DNA of 64,000 nt from Stichopus chloronotus (Eukaryota > Echinodermata > Holothuroidea > Aspidochirotida > Stichopodidae), in NCBI GenBank assembly GCA_021234535.1, contig CM037830.1:9799252-9863251 (forward strand), given 5' to 3'. Positions 1 through 14,400 of this stretch are shown piece after piece. The notes beneath the pieces are model-generated. The model was not told the origin of the DNA and searched no databases. It saw only the letters and a list, made by a program, of their open reading frames with translations. Every line of letters starts with the position of its first letter. Position 1 is the stretch's first letter. A program made the translations under genes and the position numbers.

Positions 1-2406
1 ACAGGTATGCAGATTCTTGTACAGTCTAAGTAAAGACATCAGTGTGTATTACAGCAGAACTCATATCTTAGCGGTGAGCAACTTGATATTCTTTGATGAC
101 AGAAGTACATAATGCAAAACTTTTGGGTATGCATAAATCTGACACAGGGTATCAGTTTCTAATAGAATTCAGCTGTGCAACTGTAGTTTAAACTTATAAG
201 GTCTCCCTTGTACCTGAAATCCTTAAATGTCATCACAATTTTGGATGTAGCATACTTCAAAACAAAGTAACTAATGAATATTTTCGCATAATGATTGCAT
301 ACCACAAGAAACATTTGCAAGCTTTTTGATTGCATGTTACTAGGAAATGCCAGCCTATGAAGACTCATTATGGCATGTTGAGTCTTTTTTGGGGGGGGAG
401 GGGGGCAGGTGACAGAGACATCAGCATAACAATGGAGTTCAGTTAAATCTTTATAAATTTGCACTCGAATTAATTACTGACTAAAGAAATTTAATGGTTA
501 AAAAAATTGCTTGATGTCCCAAACATGGATAGTTCAGAAACCACAAGATACCACCTTTTAACAAGTATCTTTCCTTATTCCATGAGTCAGATACTGTGTG
601 GCCTTATTTTGTGTACTCTCAAATTAAGTCAGATTGTGGCATGATTTAAGTAAATAGTGCAACTTTTCCAATATGTATGGTAGTATGTCAACCTTGAGTA
701 TTCTCCATTACATTTTTTTAAATATTCTCTCTTTAGGAACCAAGGCCTCATTTGCTCCCTGTCATGTATGCTCGTCTCTACTTGCTGAAGACTGTGATGA
801 AGGTTATGGCAGATGGACTGTGTTTGCTGAACATAAAGCCACTGAATCATATGTAAAGTTACAAGAGTGATCAATAGCTGTGGTAACCAAACAGGTACAA
901 AGTTGTGATTTGAAGAATGTTAGTGGACATTAGCAAGCTGAATATGTTTCATAATATGTAACATGAGGTGTTTGAATATTAGCCTGTATGACTGAAATTA
1001 TCCAGCATAGCTATTCTTTATTCTTTCCAATGTTCTTTAAATACTCCACAGGTGTGAATGATGTGAACTTTAGATCTAGCCTTTTTTTGGGGAATATATG
1101 TGTTATTCATACTACATGTGAACAGAGAGCAGTTGTGAGGCATTTACCCCAAGCTTTATGCAAAGCACCATTCCATTTAATGTTTGCACCGGGTAATTGA
1201 TCAACAATGTCAATGAGCTGGTTCTAAAATTGCCGCCTGGATCCAAACTTTTGCTGGCATACATTGCACATATGACAAAAACACCTTTCTTCTCACAGGT
1301 TAGTTTTTTAAAGAGGCTCATTGAGTTGTTTTGTGAAGTTCACTCAATTTTTCTAAACCGATCAAGTTTCCTTCACATACTAATGACAAACAGTCAAACT
1401 AAAAGGATCCCAAAGTTTTACATCCGTTGGAACATTAATGAGTGAGTAACCAACGATTAAATTTAGTTTTTGAAACTTTGTGACCAGACATTTTCACATT
1501 AGTACATTCACATGCACACAATCAGAGCAAATAACGGTCAAAAATTCGAAAAAATTGACAGTTTTCATATAACTATTGGATATGAAACTTGATTAATTAT
1601 GCTAATTGTGAGTATTGTCGTGTGTTTGTATACTTCAAAATCACCGCAATCTTTACTGATATCAACTCAATGAGCCCCTTTAAGAACCTAATCATTGCAT
1701 TGCTCGTTGAACAAAATTCAGCACATAAGCCTACACTAAGAACACTACAATGCCTTGAAAGTACATAAGGTACATGGCATGGTAGTAATGTACAAAGCAA
1801 AATGTCTTATTATGACTTCACACAACAAATTCATTGCCTGATATTGTTTGCTACCTTAGTTGACAAATGACTGTGGCAACACAGACCAAATTTTGGACCC
1901 AATGCAAACACTGATTCTTTCTTTTTTTTTGTTACTTTTTCTTTTGCATCATGCAAACTTGTTAGAACAACAAAGAATCACTACAGTAGTATATTTGGAA
2001 AATTAGGATTGTGTTTGAAGTCAATGGAAGTGTTGCATGTCACCTCAGACAATCTTCCATATATGCAATAATATGGTTCTCTTGTCCACACAGATCTTGC
2101 GCCTCAGGGTTATTTTTTGCAACTATACCACCAACTGTCAGGAATGCATTGCTCAGAGCAAGTGTACATGTATATCCAACTTGAACCCATTATGGCTTAA
2201 TTCATTCTACATTTTTGCAGGTGCTACACATATAGGAAATTTGGCAAATTGAATGCTCTTTCCTACAGTACACATCCACAAAATGAACAAATACTACATT
2301 GTTGATAAAAGTGCATTTGTTTATTTCTGAAATTAATATCATCATGAGAATTTTCTTTATGCATTCCCAAAGTCTCTGCTCATGAGAAAATGCTATTCTT
2401 TTTTTT
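1..2406. other. Intergenic DNA, 3' flank of the minus-strand gene
   Basis: I support no gene here. The stretch is AT-rich with an interrupted G run at about 390-406 and the TTAA-bounded MITE at 1308-1683, listed separately. An AG acceptor-like site at 735-736 is followed by an open frame to a TAA at 854-856. That could be the last exon of a plus-strand gene entering from the left, but two of its frames are open and neither is recognisable. Confidence 0.5.
1308..1683. mobile_element. TTAA-flanked MITE, piggyBac-like, copy 1
   Basis: A 368-bp non-coding element (1312-1679) has near-perfect terminal inverted repeats. The left end reads AGAGGCTCATTGAGTTG and the right end is its complement with one change. 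TTAA lies immediately outside both ends (1308-1311 and 1680-1683), which is the target duplication typical of piggyBac-type transposition. A diverged second copy lies at about 20265-20621 in ANKRD16 intron 1, and internal similarity between the two runs almost end to end. There is no transposase, so the element is non-autonomous. Assignment to the piggyBac superfamily rests only on the TTAA. Confidence 0.75.
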
Positions 2407-5400
2407 TCAAAAGCTCATCAGCTTTGGGATTGGTTGGTTGAGCTTGGCCTGTCTTTCTTTCAACCAGAGTTTCTGGACTAGGTTCTTTTTGCCAGCTTGC
2501 TGCTTCTTTTCTTCAATTAACTTGTGAAGTTCAGCTGTCGGTGGTCGCTTCTTCTTTCCTTTGATTTTCATTCTAGGTGGTCTCTTCAAAGTCTTGATGT
2601 TGGCACCCTTTACCCTCAGATGGCTCCTGTGGTCTACATAGTGGTATGGAATGTCATAGAAAGAGAAGGTGAATGCTTGAGTGAGAGGGAGATATGAAAA
2701 ATTGTCAAGTTTTGAGAGCTTCCCCATCACTGTTGTGTGTTTCTGCCACATTTCGCTGACTGATTCCCATATTGGCTCCCCACTTCTACCAGAGTCACTG
2801 CTAGGAGGTCTAGATTCTGGACTCTTGATAGTTGATGATTGGCCTTCTTCAGTAGCAACATTTCCATGCTTTACCAACATGGAGTTTAAGTCATTGTCAT
2901 CTTCGAGCTGTTTCGATGCTTTGAAAATCTTAGTGGATGAAGGGTACATATCTTTCGACACCAGCAATGGCGGTAGGCCTCCACTGAAAAGGTTCTGTGA
3001 ACTTTGCCCTTTGCTGGTAATATTACCTGGCAGTGTCGAGTAAGTCATCCGAAAATTTGCCTGCTTGCTTTCCTGCATTGGCTCACTCATGTTTAATGCA
3101 AACTTGGAAAACTTTGAAAGGGAATGTTGTGTCAAATTATCCTTAGCAGATGTTATTCTTGGTAAGCTGCTCCCTTGTGACAACAAAGAAGAAGATTTCT
3201 TCTTAAGTCCTCCTGGCTTCTTGATAATTTCAGGAAGATTATTTTCATGCTTTCTGTTATCATCTTGCCCTTCAAGTCTCTCTGTTGAAGATTGTTCTTT
3301 GCTTTCATCTCTGTGGTCTCCAGTTTTCACATTGTTTGCCCCAACACCCACTCTTTTTCGGTTCCCTGAAGACTGCATTTTCTCTTTCTTTGCTGGTCGT
3401 CTCAACTTTCTTTTTTCCTTACCTCCTGTTGTTGCATCTTCTTCAGTGTCTGCCTCTTCATCCATCTTGGTTACAGATGCTTTTGAAACTCCATGCTCTT
3501 CTGTAGTCATACGTACCTCGCTATTGCCAGTATCATTAAAGTTTGTTTTCTCATTTTCAGGTGGAGGTATGTCATTTTGTAAGTTCCCCTCACCTGCCTT
3601 GACGGCTCTGCAGGTAGCCTCTTTGTCGCTGGCTTTCGACTGTCCCACTTCAAGTGATGCATTTTGAGTTAGGACAGTCTTGGGCGTGGCCATCATGTGT
3701 TTTTTCAGTGCCCCAGCTTTGGTGTCCGGCCTCCCTGTTACGTTCTTTACTGCAGGATTTTTCAACTTTCCCCTCTGATCCACACTTCCTTGTTTCCCAG
3801 ATTTGCCTCTTCTCTTGGCAGAGATCACCCTTTCATGCCTGATTGAAGCAAAGGCATCATAGTAGGGATCCATATCATCAGGCAATACATCCTGCCTCTC
3901 AGAGCTCTTGTAAGAATCTAAATCATGTTGAAGTTTTTCCTCCACTGATTGTGCCTCTTCAAGACAAGATTGCTCTTCATTTCCCACTGATTTATCAACT
4001 TCTAAGCTACTGGCTTTTCTTTCCTGGACATCACCAGTGGAATCATGAACTTCCAAAGGTCCTTCAAATTCCTTCGGTCTTTTACATTCCTTGTTATAAG
4101 CAGATTCTCGGTTTTCAGGAGATAATTCCACAGATGATACGTCCACCTGCTCCTCTGGGGTTATTTCCTTGGAAGTTTGAGAAGAATCTTTCTCCACATC
4201 ATTTTGCCCATTTGTCACCATTGTGCCATTGTGTTCCACCAGATCAATCAATTTTTCATTTGACTGTTCTAAGCCCACATAGGTGGCAGATATTCTTGGC
4301 ACTTCCAAATCAGTAGCAACTGGTGATTTTTGCATCCTTGCAGAAACCACGTTTGTTTTTGTGTCATTGCTAACTGGCAGAATATTTTCAAAATCAGTGT
4401 CATCTTCAACTCTATATGCAGATTGAGGAGCACCTTTTTCCATCTTCAGATCTTTTTCTGTTTCATCCATTGTTCCTGTCATTTCTTGATGCCTTTGTTC
4501 TTGATTGCACTGTACTTTGCCATGTGCTCTGTTTGCATCATAGTTTGTTGTCTCCTGTGCCATGTCCCCTGTATGCTCTCTGATTGAGCTTGTATCATGA
4601 CAGCCCTCTAACTTCTTGCTTCTCTTAAAATCTGCCAAATGTTTATCACTCGTAACATCATCTGGTAATAATTCACCTTGTTCTATTTCATGGGTCCACA
4701 AAAGTTCTCTTGGCAAGTTAGAAAACTTCTGGAAATTTGATCGGTCTCCATCCTGATGCTGCTCTAACTCAGGTGAACCTTCCAAATGAAGATGTCCTGC
4801 AGCAGGTTCCCTTTGGAAATAGTTACCGCAGTCAAATCTTAATCCTCCTTGCAAAAAGTTGTTGCAGTTAGTTTCTGGTGCTGAGTCCTCCGGTTGTGGG
4901 TAGAAGAGGTCGTCACTTCTCTTTAGCACAGGGCAAGTGGACCCATCAGGATTCACACGAGTGTGGGGGGCAAACTTGCCAGAAGTATCATACTCTCCAA
5001 TGTAGTACCCCCCATCTGGTCCCACCAGGCCCACAGAGGGTCTTTCTCTCACTGGAAATCCAAATCCAAACTTACCCACCGGTTTGTTTTTTACTGTAAA
5101 GAAAGGAAATGGAAAGTTGAATGAGTTGAGATTAGAAAAAGATTAGCAATACCTCTGGTAACAGTCATTTATGCTTTCCTTGCATCATTTCAACTCATGA
5201 AAGCCACATTAATGTTTGTCCTGAAAATTTGCTTTTGGTTGATTTTAAAATGAAATTAAAGTGAAGTGAAATTATTACTTTTACAATCATGGCCTGATGC
5301 CACAAAACTTACCTCATTTGCAAAAGTTAAAGAAGTTACAAATGTAAGCTCTGGATGAAAATGCTGTTCTGATTCTACATGTGATAGAACTCTGTTTACA

Positions 5401-8400
5401 TTTTTAAAAGAGGCATTCCCTTGGCAGGATGCATGCCAATACCAAAAATCTTTCACCATCAATTGTGTGCAAACGGTGGATTAGACATTAGTTTAACATA
5501 ACGTATCATTTTGACAGCACTTTTTTTTATTCAGTGACTGCAGATCACAAATAGGTGACATGTAAGTCTCCCCATTTTTGGATACTCTTTCTTACTTTCT
5601 GCTCCATCCATCTCTTTTGTATCACATTTATCTGTCCTCTCCATCAGCGCTGTCTCTCGGCTGAATCTTCCACCTTTCACCGAGTTCCAGTCATCATTGA
5701 AATACATTGTAGGTTCACTGATGTTACTAGCCATTTCCTTTGATTTCTTTCCTTTATATTTAGGACTGTTTGGAGTCCTCCCTTTTCCACTTCCCTCATC
5801 AGGTGGTTTCTCAGCTTGCCTTTTGTCACTTTCTTCTGCAAAATGAATCCAGAAGAGGCATTGAAAATGGGGATTTGCAGTTATTAATTAACAAGGGACT
5901 TATTTTTATGAGGTGATATTCACCTTAGAGAGACACCATGGAGTTTTATAGCAACAATTTATCACAGTACAAATAAATACTTGATATATAAATGCTAGAA
6001 TATCATGTGTACAATATAACCTCTTACCTGTACCACAATACACTTTTTCTTTTCATTTTACACATGTAAAAGTAGCACAGGAAGGTTATACATGAGCTAC
6101 CCACAGAGATAGATAAAACAGAAATGACATCATGGAACAATAAGAAAAGCCCAAATTCTGTATGACAAAAGTCATTTCCATGAAACTGCACATTGAACAC
6201 AAATCCAAGGGAAATATTAGGATAATGTAACTCACAAACAGCTAAAACGTTGAGACGTAGCTTGTAGTTTTTCTCTGCACATTCTCAAAAAATCAAATGG
6301 TTGCATTTACTTCTGTTTTCTTCAAAGATGTAACTAGTTATCAAGCAAACAAATTCTCCAGCCGTACATGCACTACATACAGCAAATGTTGAAGGCAGAG
6401 CTGTTTTGCCTAACTGCGTAAAATAAAGACGCCACCTATAATTGTTCGATTTCATTTGTCCGATGTGGGAGTAATAATAGTGATATCAGATTCTAGTTTA
6501 TCTATTTCTCTGGTACTTTGTCTATTTTTTCGTACGGAGTCAAAACTTCTCCTGATGATCTGATTGCCTAATAGTCAGTTGCCAGCTGTTTGGAAACATT
6601 TTTCTTACTGTACTGTACCAAATCAACGCAAACTTGCACAGATGATACTCGATTGTAGCTTTATGGAAACTCTCTATGTAAGTGCAATAGCAGTTGCTTA
6701 GGTAGACTGCAACATGTTTGAACACAAAAATCGTAATATTACTCCAGATTGTTACATTTGGGATGATAATATTTTTTCACTAGGATTTTCTAGTTTATCA
6801 GTTTCTATAGGGCTAGCTTATTTCACTTGCCAAGCATGCTCAGTTTCATGTCAGAACAACAGGCTATCAGAAATTAAATCATTTAAATTGATTTACTGAA
6901 GAATGTATTGGCAATAGAATATTCAATACTAACTGATATATTTCATAAGCAGGGCACAACATATTACCATGTTCTGATAGCTAATAATTCATGGAGTGGC
7001 AGCAGTAAGCACTATTGTTTGCCTTTTTTTCCTTTTATCTAAGATTGTCCATCAAACTGATATGACTTGTTAGTTTTATTTTGCTAATTAGTTTCCAGAA
7101 ACTTTTTTGGGGGGCTGGATATGAAGTTATAGTTTCCTTAGCTCTGTGGTCCTGAGGTTCAGTGTATTGAACAATTGTTTTCACCTTTGTCATCCTTGAC
7201 CACTTCCTTAGAGTTTCTTCTTTGTTTTATTTTCAGCATCACAGTACTCCCCGCTGATGAGCTATGTCCTGTATGTGCTTTGACTTCGATGCTTGCCCTT
7301 CTCGCTATGAGAGAACTCCCTAGGGTGGTGATGGAAGTATGGTGTACTTCATCAGATTCTTCATCAGAGTTCCCTGCCTCTGGCGTCAGCAAATTCTCCA
7401 CAGATATTTTATCATGGAGGGATAGTCGTGGGCTTTCAGTGCTCCTGATGTGTTTGATGATCTGGACTCTCTTAGGAGAATCAAGTTGTGTGAATTTCTG
7501 CGGGAATAGAAAGAAGAATAACTTGATGCTTCCCTTGCAGGGGAAGTTTGGAATCAAACTAGTCACTTTGCAAGGCTTTTTCATGGAGAGTCCTCCAATG
7601 TATCATTTTATCATCCAAATTCCCATATTTACCAATAAAATGACACCAGCAGATGAAAAGGCATGACCAAGTGGTGAGTGTGGAGGAATGGAGATTCATC
7701 TTATTGATAGCAACCTATGACTTGTATTTCACCTGGAATATGTAGTGGCTCTTCTTGGACAACTGAATGTTTGGTCCTTTAGTTGGTTCTCCTGGTTGGC
7801 TGCAGTTCATGAACGGTGTTCCAAACATCGACCAGTGCTTGAAGCATCTTGGACAGTGGAAGACCGGTGTAGCGACAACTCCTCGATTCGATTTCTTCCT
7901 CTGACAGAGTTAAACATGAATAGAGTCCATCATGGCTGTAATAATCATGATATCAAGATCTTCCACTGAGACTATTCAGTATGTTCTTATAATGTTTTAC
8001 TTCATAATGTACAGTGTATCTCTGTTTTTGGCTGCATTTGCTGCATATCCTTTGTCAGTGCAATTATTTTTGCCAATATACCGAAACTTGAACATTGGAA
8101 TATATGTGCTTTTCTATATATTTAGAAATCACCATCTCTTTAGAAATCACTTGAAACTGATGATTTTCCTGCTATATTTTCTGAAAGCAATCTTGATCTT
8201 GTCATCTTGTTTTTTGTAGGTTTACTTTTTTTAGAAGTTACTGAAGAGATACAAATAGGAAACATTCACTAATGGCGCAAAATAAAGAAAGGAACAAGAG
8301 AATAATTATTTGTTTACAACTTTAACACCAAATACATATTCTGTTCCAGGAGAATATCAGGCCTTTTAAGGATATTTCTTTCAAGGGTGCAACAGCTTCA

Positions 8401-11400
8401 AAAAGCAAGGTGACACAGGGTTCATATTTTCTTTTCAATTACCAGCATTTCTTTATGTTTGTGTGTGTGTGTGCGTGGGTGTGTGTGTGGCTGCATGTGT
8501 GTGTGTCACAGTCATGATTATTGGCATTTGCCAAAGTGCTCATCAAATGTAGTTCACACACTCCCTTTGAAATGTTGCAACAAGCTTGATATGATGTATT
8601 TGCCTACAAATGTGTGTTTCAACCTGATCCCTATTGGGCATAACTTGCTACAACCTTTTGTAGTAATTTTCTAGGTGTAGCATTAGTCACTGATTGAGAG
8701 ATTCTGAAGCAGTGGAAGGAGGGCAATTGGAAAGGAAAAGAAAATGTTTGCCGAAGGGAGAAAAGGTTTTGCTGTTAGCGTGAAATTGAGCTCAAAGTGC
8801 GAGCATTAGCAAATGGATGTCAGTAGAGGAACAATTATGGTAAAAATGGTAGTATGGCCTACTAAATGTTTGAAAGACATTTGTTTAAAACAGCAGCATG
8901 AAAAACTCAGTCTGATTCTGCCTTCCTGGTCCTGTTTGCATTGTTCCGGAAGGATTACCCACCGTTCTGTCAGGCCACCATACTTCAGGAGTGGAGGGGA
9001 CATGGGAACTGGGGAAAGGTTTGTAGTGAAGGGGTAACCCGGGTGCCAGCACTGCAATGAGTAAGAACAATCGAATGAGCTCAATGAATGTGCAGCCAAA
9101 TTGGAAAGAAAATCCATTGAGCGACAAAGTAGAGAATGTGCTTGGATATTTAGGCTGCATTATTGAGAGACAGTAAATTCACAAATTGTTTTAAGCTAAC
9201 CTCAATAGTCAGTCCTAATGACTGACAAAGTAGAAGTTGTTTTAGGTTATCTTCTAGACTGGTAAATATTCCATCTTCATCACTTTCGATCAGGTTTGTG
9301 TGTGAAGATGACGATTGTTGACTTCTTTGCTCATGTGGGGAAACCTGACGGTAGAGAAATAACAAGAAACAATTTGAAATAGAGTTATGGAAAATAAAAC
9401 GTAATCAGTAATGACGGTGGTCTCAATTACAACTAGACGAAGACACAAACTAACCTTCCTAACTCTAAAAGTCGATTTTTGAGGGAGAAGTCTTGGGTCA
9501 GCTTGTCCTTCGATCGTTAAATTCAGATCCAGTTTACTGCCTAATGGAGATTCATCTTCTTGAAGATAGAGATCCGGAAGAACAGAAGCTGGTCGAAGCT
9601 ACAGAGCAAACATGTAAACAAAACTTATCTCTAACATGGTGCATGGCTGATGCATGGTTTGATAGACATATTCAAAGTAATCTCATTGAATTTTATTTTT
9701 AAAGCCTATTTTGGATTGTCCCTGACCGGAGGTCATTTACTTCAGTGATTCAGATAACAGTGAAATGCACCAATCGGAATTAAAGGTGGGATTTATTTTC
9801 AATAACAAACTTTTTGATGTGGGTATTGACTCTCTGAACTTGACAGTGGTCAGTTATAGTGAGTCCGAACGTGGAGCTTCATGGTCAGAGAGGGCAGGCG
9901 TACTTTGCTCCAAACTAATATGTGGGCCTATAATTAAACTACTAGATTGGTATTCTGCTCAGATATATGTTTATAACCGATATCTCGATATGAAGAATCC
10001 CTCCCCGTACAGAGTGGGTATGAAATCGAGCCGGGGGGGGGGGGGAGCTCACCCTTCCTCCTCTCTTAGTCCAATAACCGACACCTGGTATTGTGGGAGT
10101 CTTACTTCCTCGGCTCTCTGGTCTCACTGGCGTTTGGACGTTTACTGCATTGTCATCGATGACCGGCAAATGAATCGATTTCTCTTGAAAACCGCTCGAA
10201 GCTAACTCAAAATCATCCAAACCGTCACACTGCGTATCGCCTTCCTGCAGATGGAGGTTGAGCCTCGATGCTGATCCACCCCACTTTCGAGCAGCTCGAG
10301 ACAAACCCTGTTTACCAATCAGGTTGACATGATCAGTTGCAAAATTAATGATGAAGAACTCTTCAATATTGAGGAAATCAATCAAATAAATTTATGGTAT
10401 GCTCAGTGGCGCCGCCATGGAGAGCACGGGGGTGTCACCCCAAATCATATTTTCATCCTAAAAATATTAATCCGAAAAGGTATCATAGCTGCATTTAAAG
10501 TGGATGTGGTGAGACATAAAGAGAGAAAAAGCTCCCAAATGCCATTTACGATGGTCTGAGAGTTTTGTCCATCGGTCAAAAATTGTTCGGTGCGCCCCGC
10601 GTCAACCAACGGTGGCAATCCGCTTAGTACATTTCCTATCACAGTCGTTTGGTAATATGTGCCCCCATTCCCTTCATCAGACCGTGGCATTGTTTCTGGT
10701 TTACTCTGAAGTTACATGATACGATAGTGTTATCAAATCAGTTTTTCATTGCTGGAGTGTCCACAATTAAACAGGCAGCTTATTATCATAGAGCTGAATT
10801 ACACTTCAGAATATGCCACGTAGACCACCAACCTGCTGCGATAGATCTGACACACTGCTGGCAGTGTTTCCCCTTTTCATTCAGTGGAGCAGTTCAATTG
10901 TTTCATTCGAGTTTTACGATTGTAATCAACGACACTGTAGTGTGCATACGTCACAGTGGAGCTGCGTCACAATGGGAGGGGGGTTTCCCTCCCCGACTTT
11001 TCAGGGAGGGTTTTGTCATCTTTCAAATTATTGGAAGCTGCGCTTAAACTAAAGATTTCTGTAGGGGTGGAAGTGCGGTCCCCGAGACAAAGGCCACGGT
11101 GTTTCGCCCGCTTCGTCCGCTATTTGATTTTCAGACGAAATTCGCACTGATTTCTCCCACAAAAAGACCCAAGCCTGTCAGCACGCTTTGAAGCTATAGC
11201 CCCCATCGAAAAAAAAGTATAACCAAACAGAAACTTTACGAAATATTTCCTGCGCTTCGCACTCTTTTTAATATGAAGATATATTTAGCACACAGTACGC
11301 GCAGCGCTCGATGTCAAAATTTGCGTTTAATTTTTTGGCTGCTCACCGACATTTTTTACTTGCTCTCCAACGTTCACCACCTGCAACGATATGCCGCCAC

Positions 11401-14400
11401 TCCCCGCGGTGGTGCCACCTCATCTTGCATGTAATCCTAGTGTACTCAATCTTACTTTTCACTGATGTCACATCAAGGTTAAATAACTTGAGCGATTCAA
11501 TTTCAAAGGACAAAACAGACTTCTTGCATTACTAAATTTACCGCCTTTACAGTACATGGCATTTTTTCAACACTGAGGCAATTGGGAATCTTTCTTGACC
11601 AGACAAGTCTTTCTTCAAGCAGCAATATCATCTTGAGTTAAGAACAGGATGTTGGCGTGAGTATGGAAATGATTGCAGTGAAAATTAAGGAGCCCTTCTA
11701 TTGTACTGTAAGTGTGATTTTTTTTTCAATTCAAAATAGCTGCATCTTTATTAGCAATGTGCAATAATGGAAATCGGGAATTAAGGAAATTGCCGTATGT
11801 TGAAGTTTCGTGGACCTGGTAACAGCGGCAGAGCTAGACATTTCAGTCGGACGTAAATAGATTTTATGGGCGCTGTACCATAGACACCCAGTATTCTCGC
11901 CAAAGCCAACGCCTTTCAACCTACATATAAGCAGGCCGGGCGAAACGAAAAAAAAAGAAGAAAAAAAGCGGAGGGGGGGGGGGGGATGACGGCAGGGCTA
12001 TATAAGTAGAAAGTCACTATCAGTTGGCCGGAAACGACACTTCCCGGGTGTTGTGAGCTGCATGCGTCCAGTGTTGAAATGGGGATTTCATGGGATTTCT
12101 CAATTAATTAGGACGAAATAAATCTGCCATTAGTAAAAAATGGTAATACTTATCTGATGGATTGAGATGAAATAAGAATCATAGTAACTTATGCGTCCTC
12201 CTCAGTTAATTTATTCTTGGAGCACGTGGCACATAGCAGGTGGGAGAGGGGTGGAAATACTGTTTGCCCTCCTCCTTTTTCATTGCCACAATGGAAACTC
12301 AGCGGTTGTTTTACAGGGGGTTATGAGACTCGACGTGCGCTCCAGGGGCGTGACAAAATGTTTCCTTGTCGGGCTTGGGACATGAATGAGGGGCATCAAC
12401 GAGGGATACAGTGTGATACAGAAATGTAGTATGCTTCTATTGCAGTGGCGCACCCAGAATTTTGGACCAGGTGTGGACTAAGCGGAACGACCTCACCCTG
12501 CAGTTGGGGAATAGCGTATAGCTGTAAAGGACGCCGGCAATTCATTTAAATCGGTTAAGGTCCTTTTGTTTCAGTTTAATTTTCGTTCTGGGTGATATAT
12601 ACGTTGTTTTAAGAGAACCAGTAGTCTGGTGTTATGAAAATCGATCCCCTTACCAACTCAGTTATGATTACCGTGAGTGGTGCCGCCATAGAGAGACACG
12701 GGGAAGAGTTGCCCCCACCCCTCCCCCACAGAAATTTTGGGTACACGATGAATGATGTTGAAAAATAAAGGAGAGCAAAAACGGCGAGAAAAAGAGGGGA
12801 CAAAAACGCAGAAAGGAGGGAGGAGTTGATAAGTTAAAGGAGTTGGAGAGAACTGGTTGGCCTAAACTGACCAGGGAGGGGAACTGGGAAATTGCCGGGC
12901 TTCACAAGTGTGATCTTTTTATGACATTGAAAACTAAGACGAAACAGATTAGCAACACAATTGAAACAAGGGGTTCATAAAAGTGTGCAATTCGAGGTTT
13001 GGATTGGCCGTACATGCACCTGTTGTTTATACGCACTCGGACGAGTATCTGGCTATAGGGGATGAAATCCGCAGCAGACCGGTCGACGTATCATGCAGGA
13101 CACATTGACAATGCGTCCCCCCAACTGTCCAAGCAAAACCTGGGGTATTAATGGCGGCATGGATTCTAGAAACAATGTTCCTCTATTTTTCTACCCCTAA
13201 CACTGAAGTAACAAAGATTATCTTTCAAAAGTATATTGGTTGTCAATGCCAATCGCCGACAAAAGCTATTGCTAATACGAACCAATATTTTGTAATATTT
13301 TTGTACGTCAATTTTACTTCCTAAAGTATGGCAATTCTACTACTTAAAAGGACATCATTTTCATATAAAGAAAATGGAAATGTTTCACCACGGGTGCTTG
13401 CAACAAGCTCATATTCTGTCCGAACGTTCACCCCCCCCCCCCCAAAAAAAAAAAAATCAAATTGTGTCTGCGTCGCTTTGTTGCATTAGATGATTTTCAA
13501 CTGCCTAACCCAACTTTCATTTTTATTTTCAAGTTTAAAGTGAGTCATTATCAACCAATGAAAAAAGTGGCGTCTATGTTCAACACCCTCCCCGCTCTCC
13601 CTCTCCACTATTTCCCAACAGTTCCAAGAATAAATGAAACATGATGAATGATTCATTGTTATTCTCGTATCATTTCAACCCATATGATATGTATTACCAT
13701 TTTCCATGCATTGATTTTATCTCATTATGCCTAATTGAGAAATTGCAAGCATGAGATCCCTATATCTTTCAAGGCTTGGTACATGCAGCTTGGGACTCCC
13801 AGGAAAATCTCTTTCCGTGGAGGGTTTGAAAAGCTAAGAATTTTCTCGTATTTTCTCGTACGCTCCCCGCCAACCAATGGTGGCTCTCCGCCTAGGTAGT
13901 CCTGACGGCACTCAGCCACTCCAAGACTTTTTAATTTTAGGTTCATGGGTGCAGGTGTCGAAGAGGGTCAATTTGCACAACGATTGTGCGACTAACAAGC
14001 ACAAACGTGGTCTTTTTTAGGCATATGGGAGAGGGTGCACCACCCCCTTAGATCTTTCCCCTTGCCTCGTATGTCTATCTGTGAACCGACTGATTTGAAG
14101 TTCTGACTTAAGACTTGATAGGGCAAACACCACTCGTTATACCTCTTCCCCCCCCCCCCCCCCCCGTGACGGCAGTCAAAAATATGGAAGATGGGTCAAT
14201 TTCGCCCCTCACAAAAAAATCCTGGCTTCGCCCATGGATTACCCGCCTGTATACCCCAATCATGACTACGCAATTAATCTAGGCAAATCTTATAGAATCA
14301 AATAAGTGCACTGGCAAAAGCACGTGTTGACATGACATTTGTTGGGTGTCATCAACAGTAAAATAGTGTCCGTGTGTTTAAGTTGGTAAGACTCTGGGTT

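Noticed and set aside
737..856. Possible last exon of a plus-strand gene (acceptor at 735-736, TAA at 854-856)
   Set aside because: Two frames are open after the acceptor, neither resembles a known protein, and no upstream exon is in view.
3065..3667. 200-residue plus-strand frame opposite the large exon
   Set aside because: It is the shadow of the real minus-strand exon, produced by its Lys/Ser/Glu codon bias.
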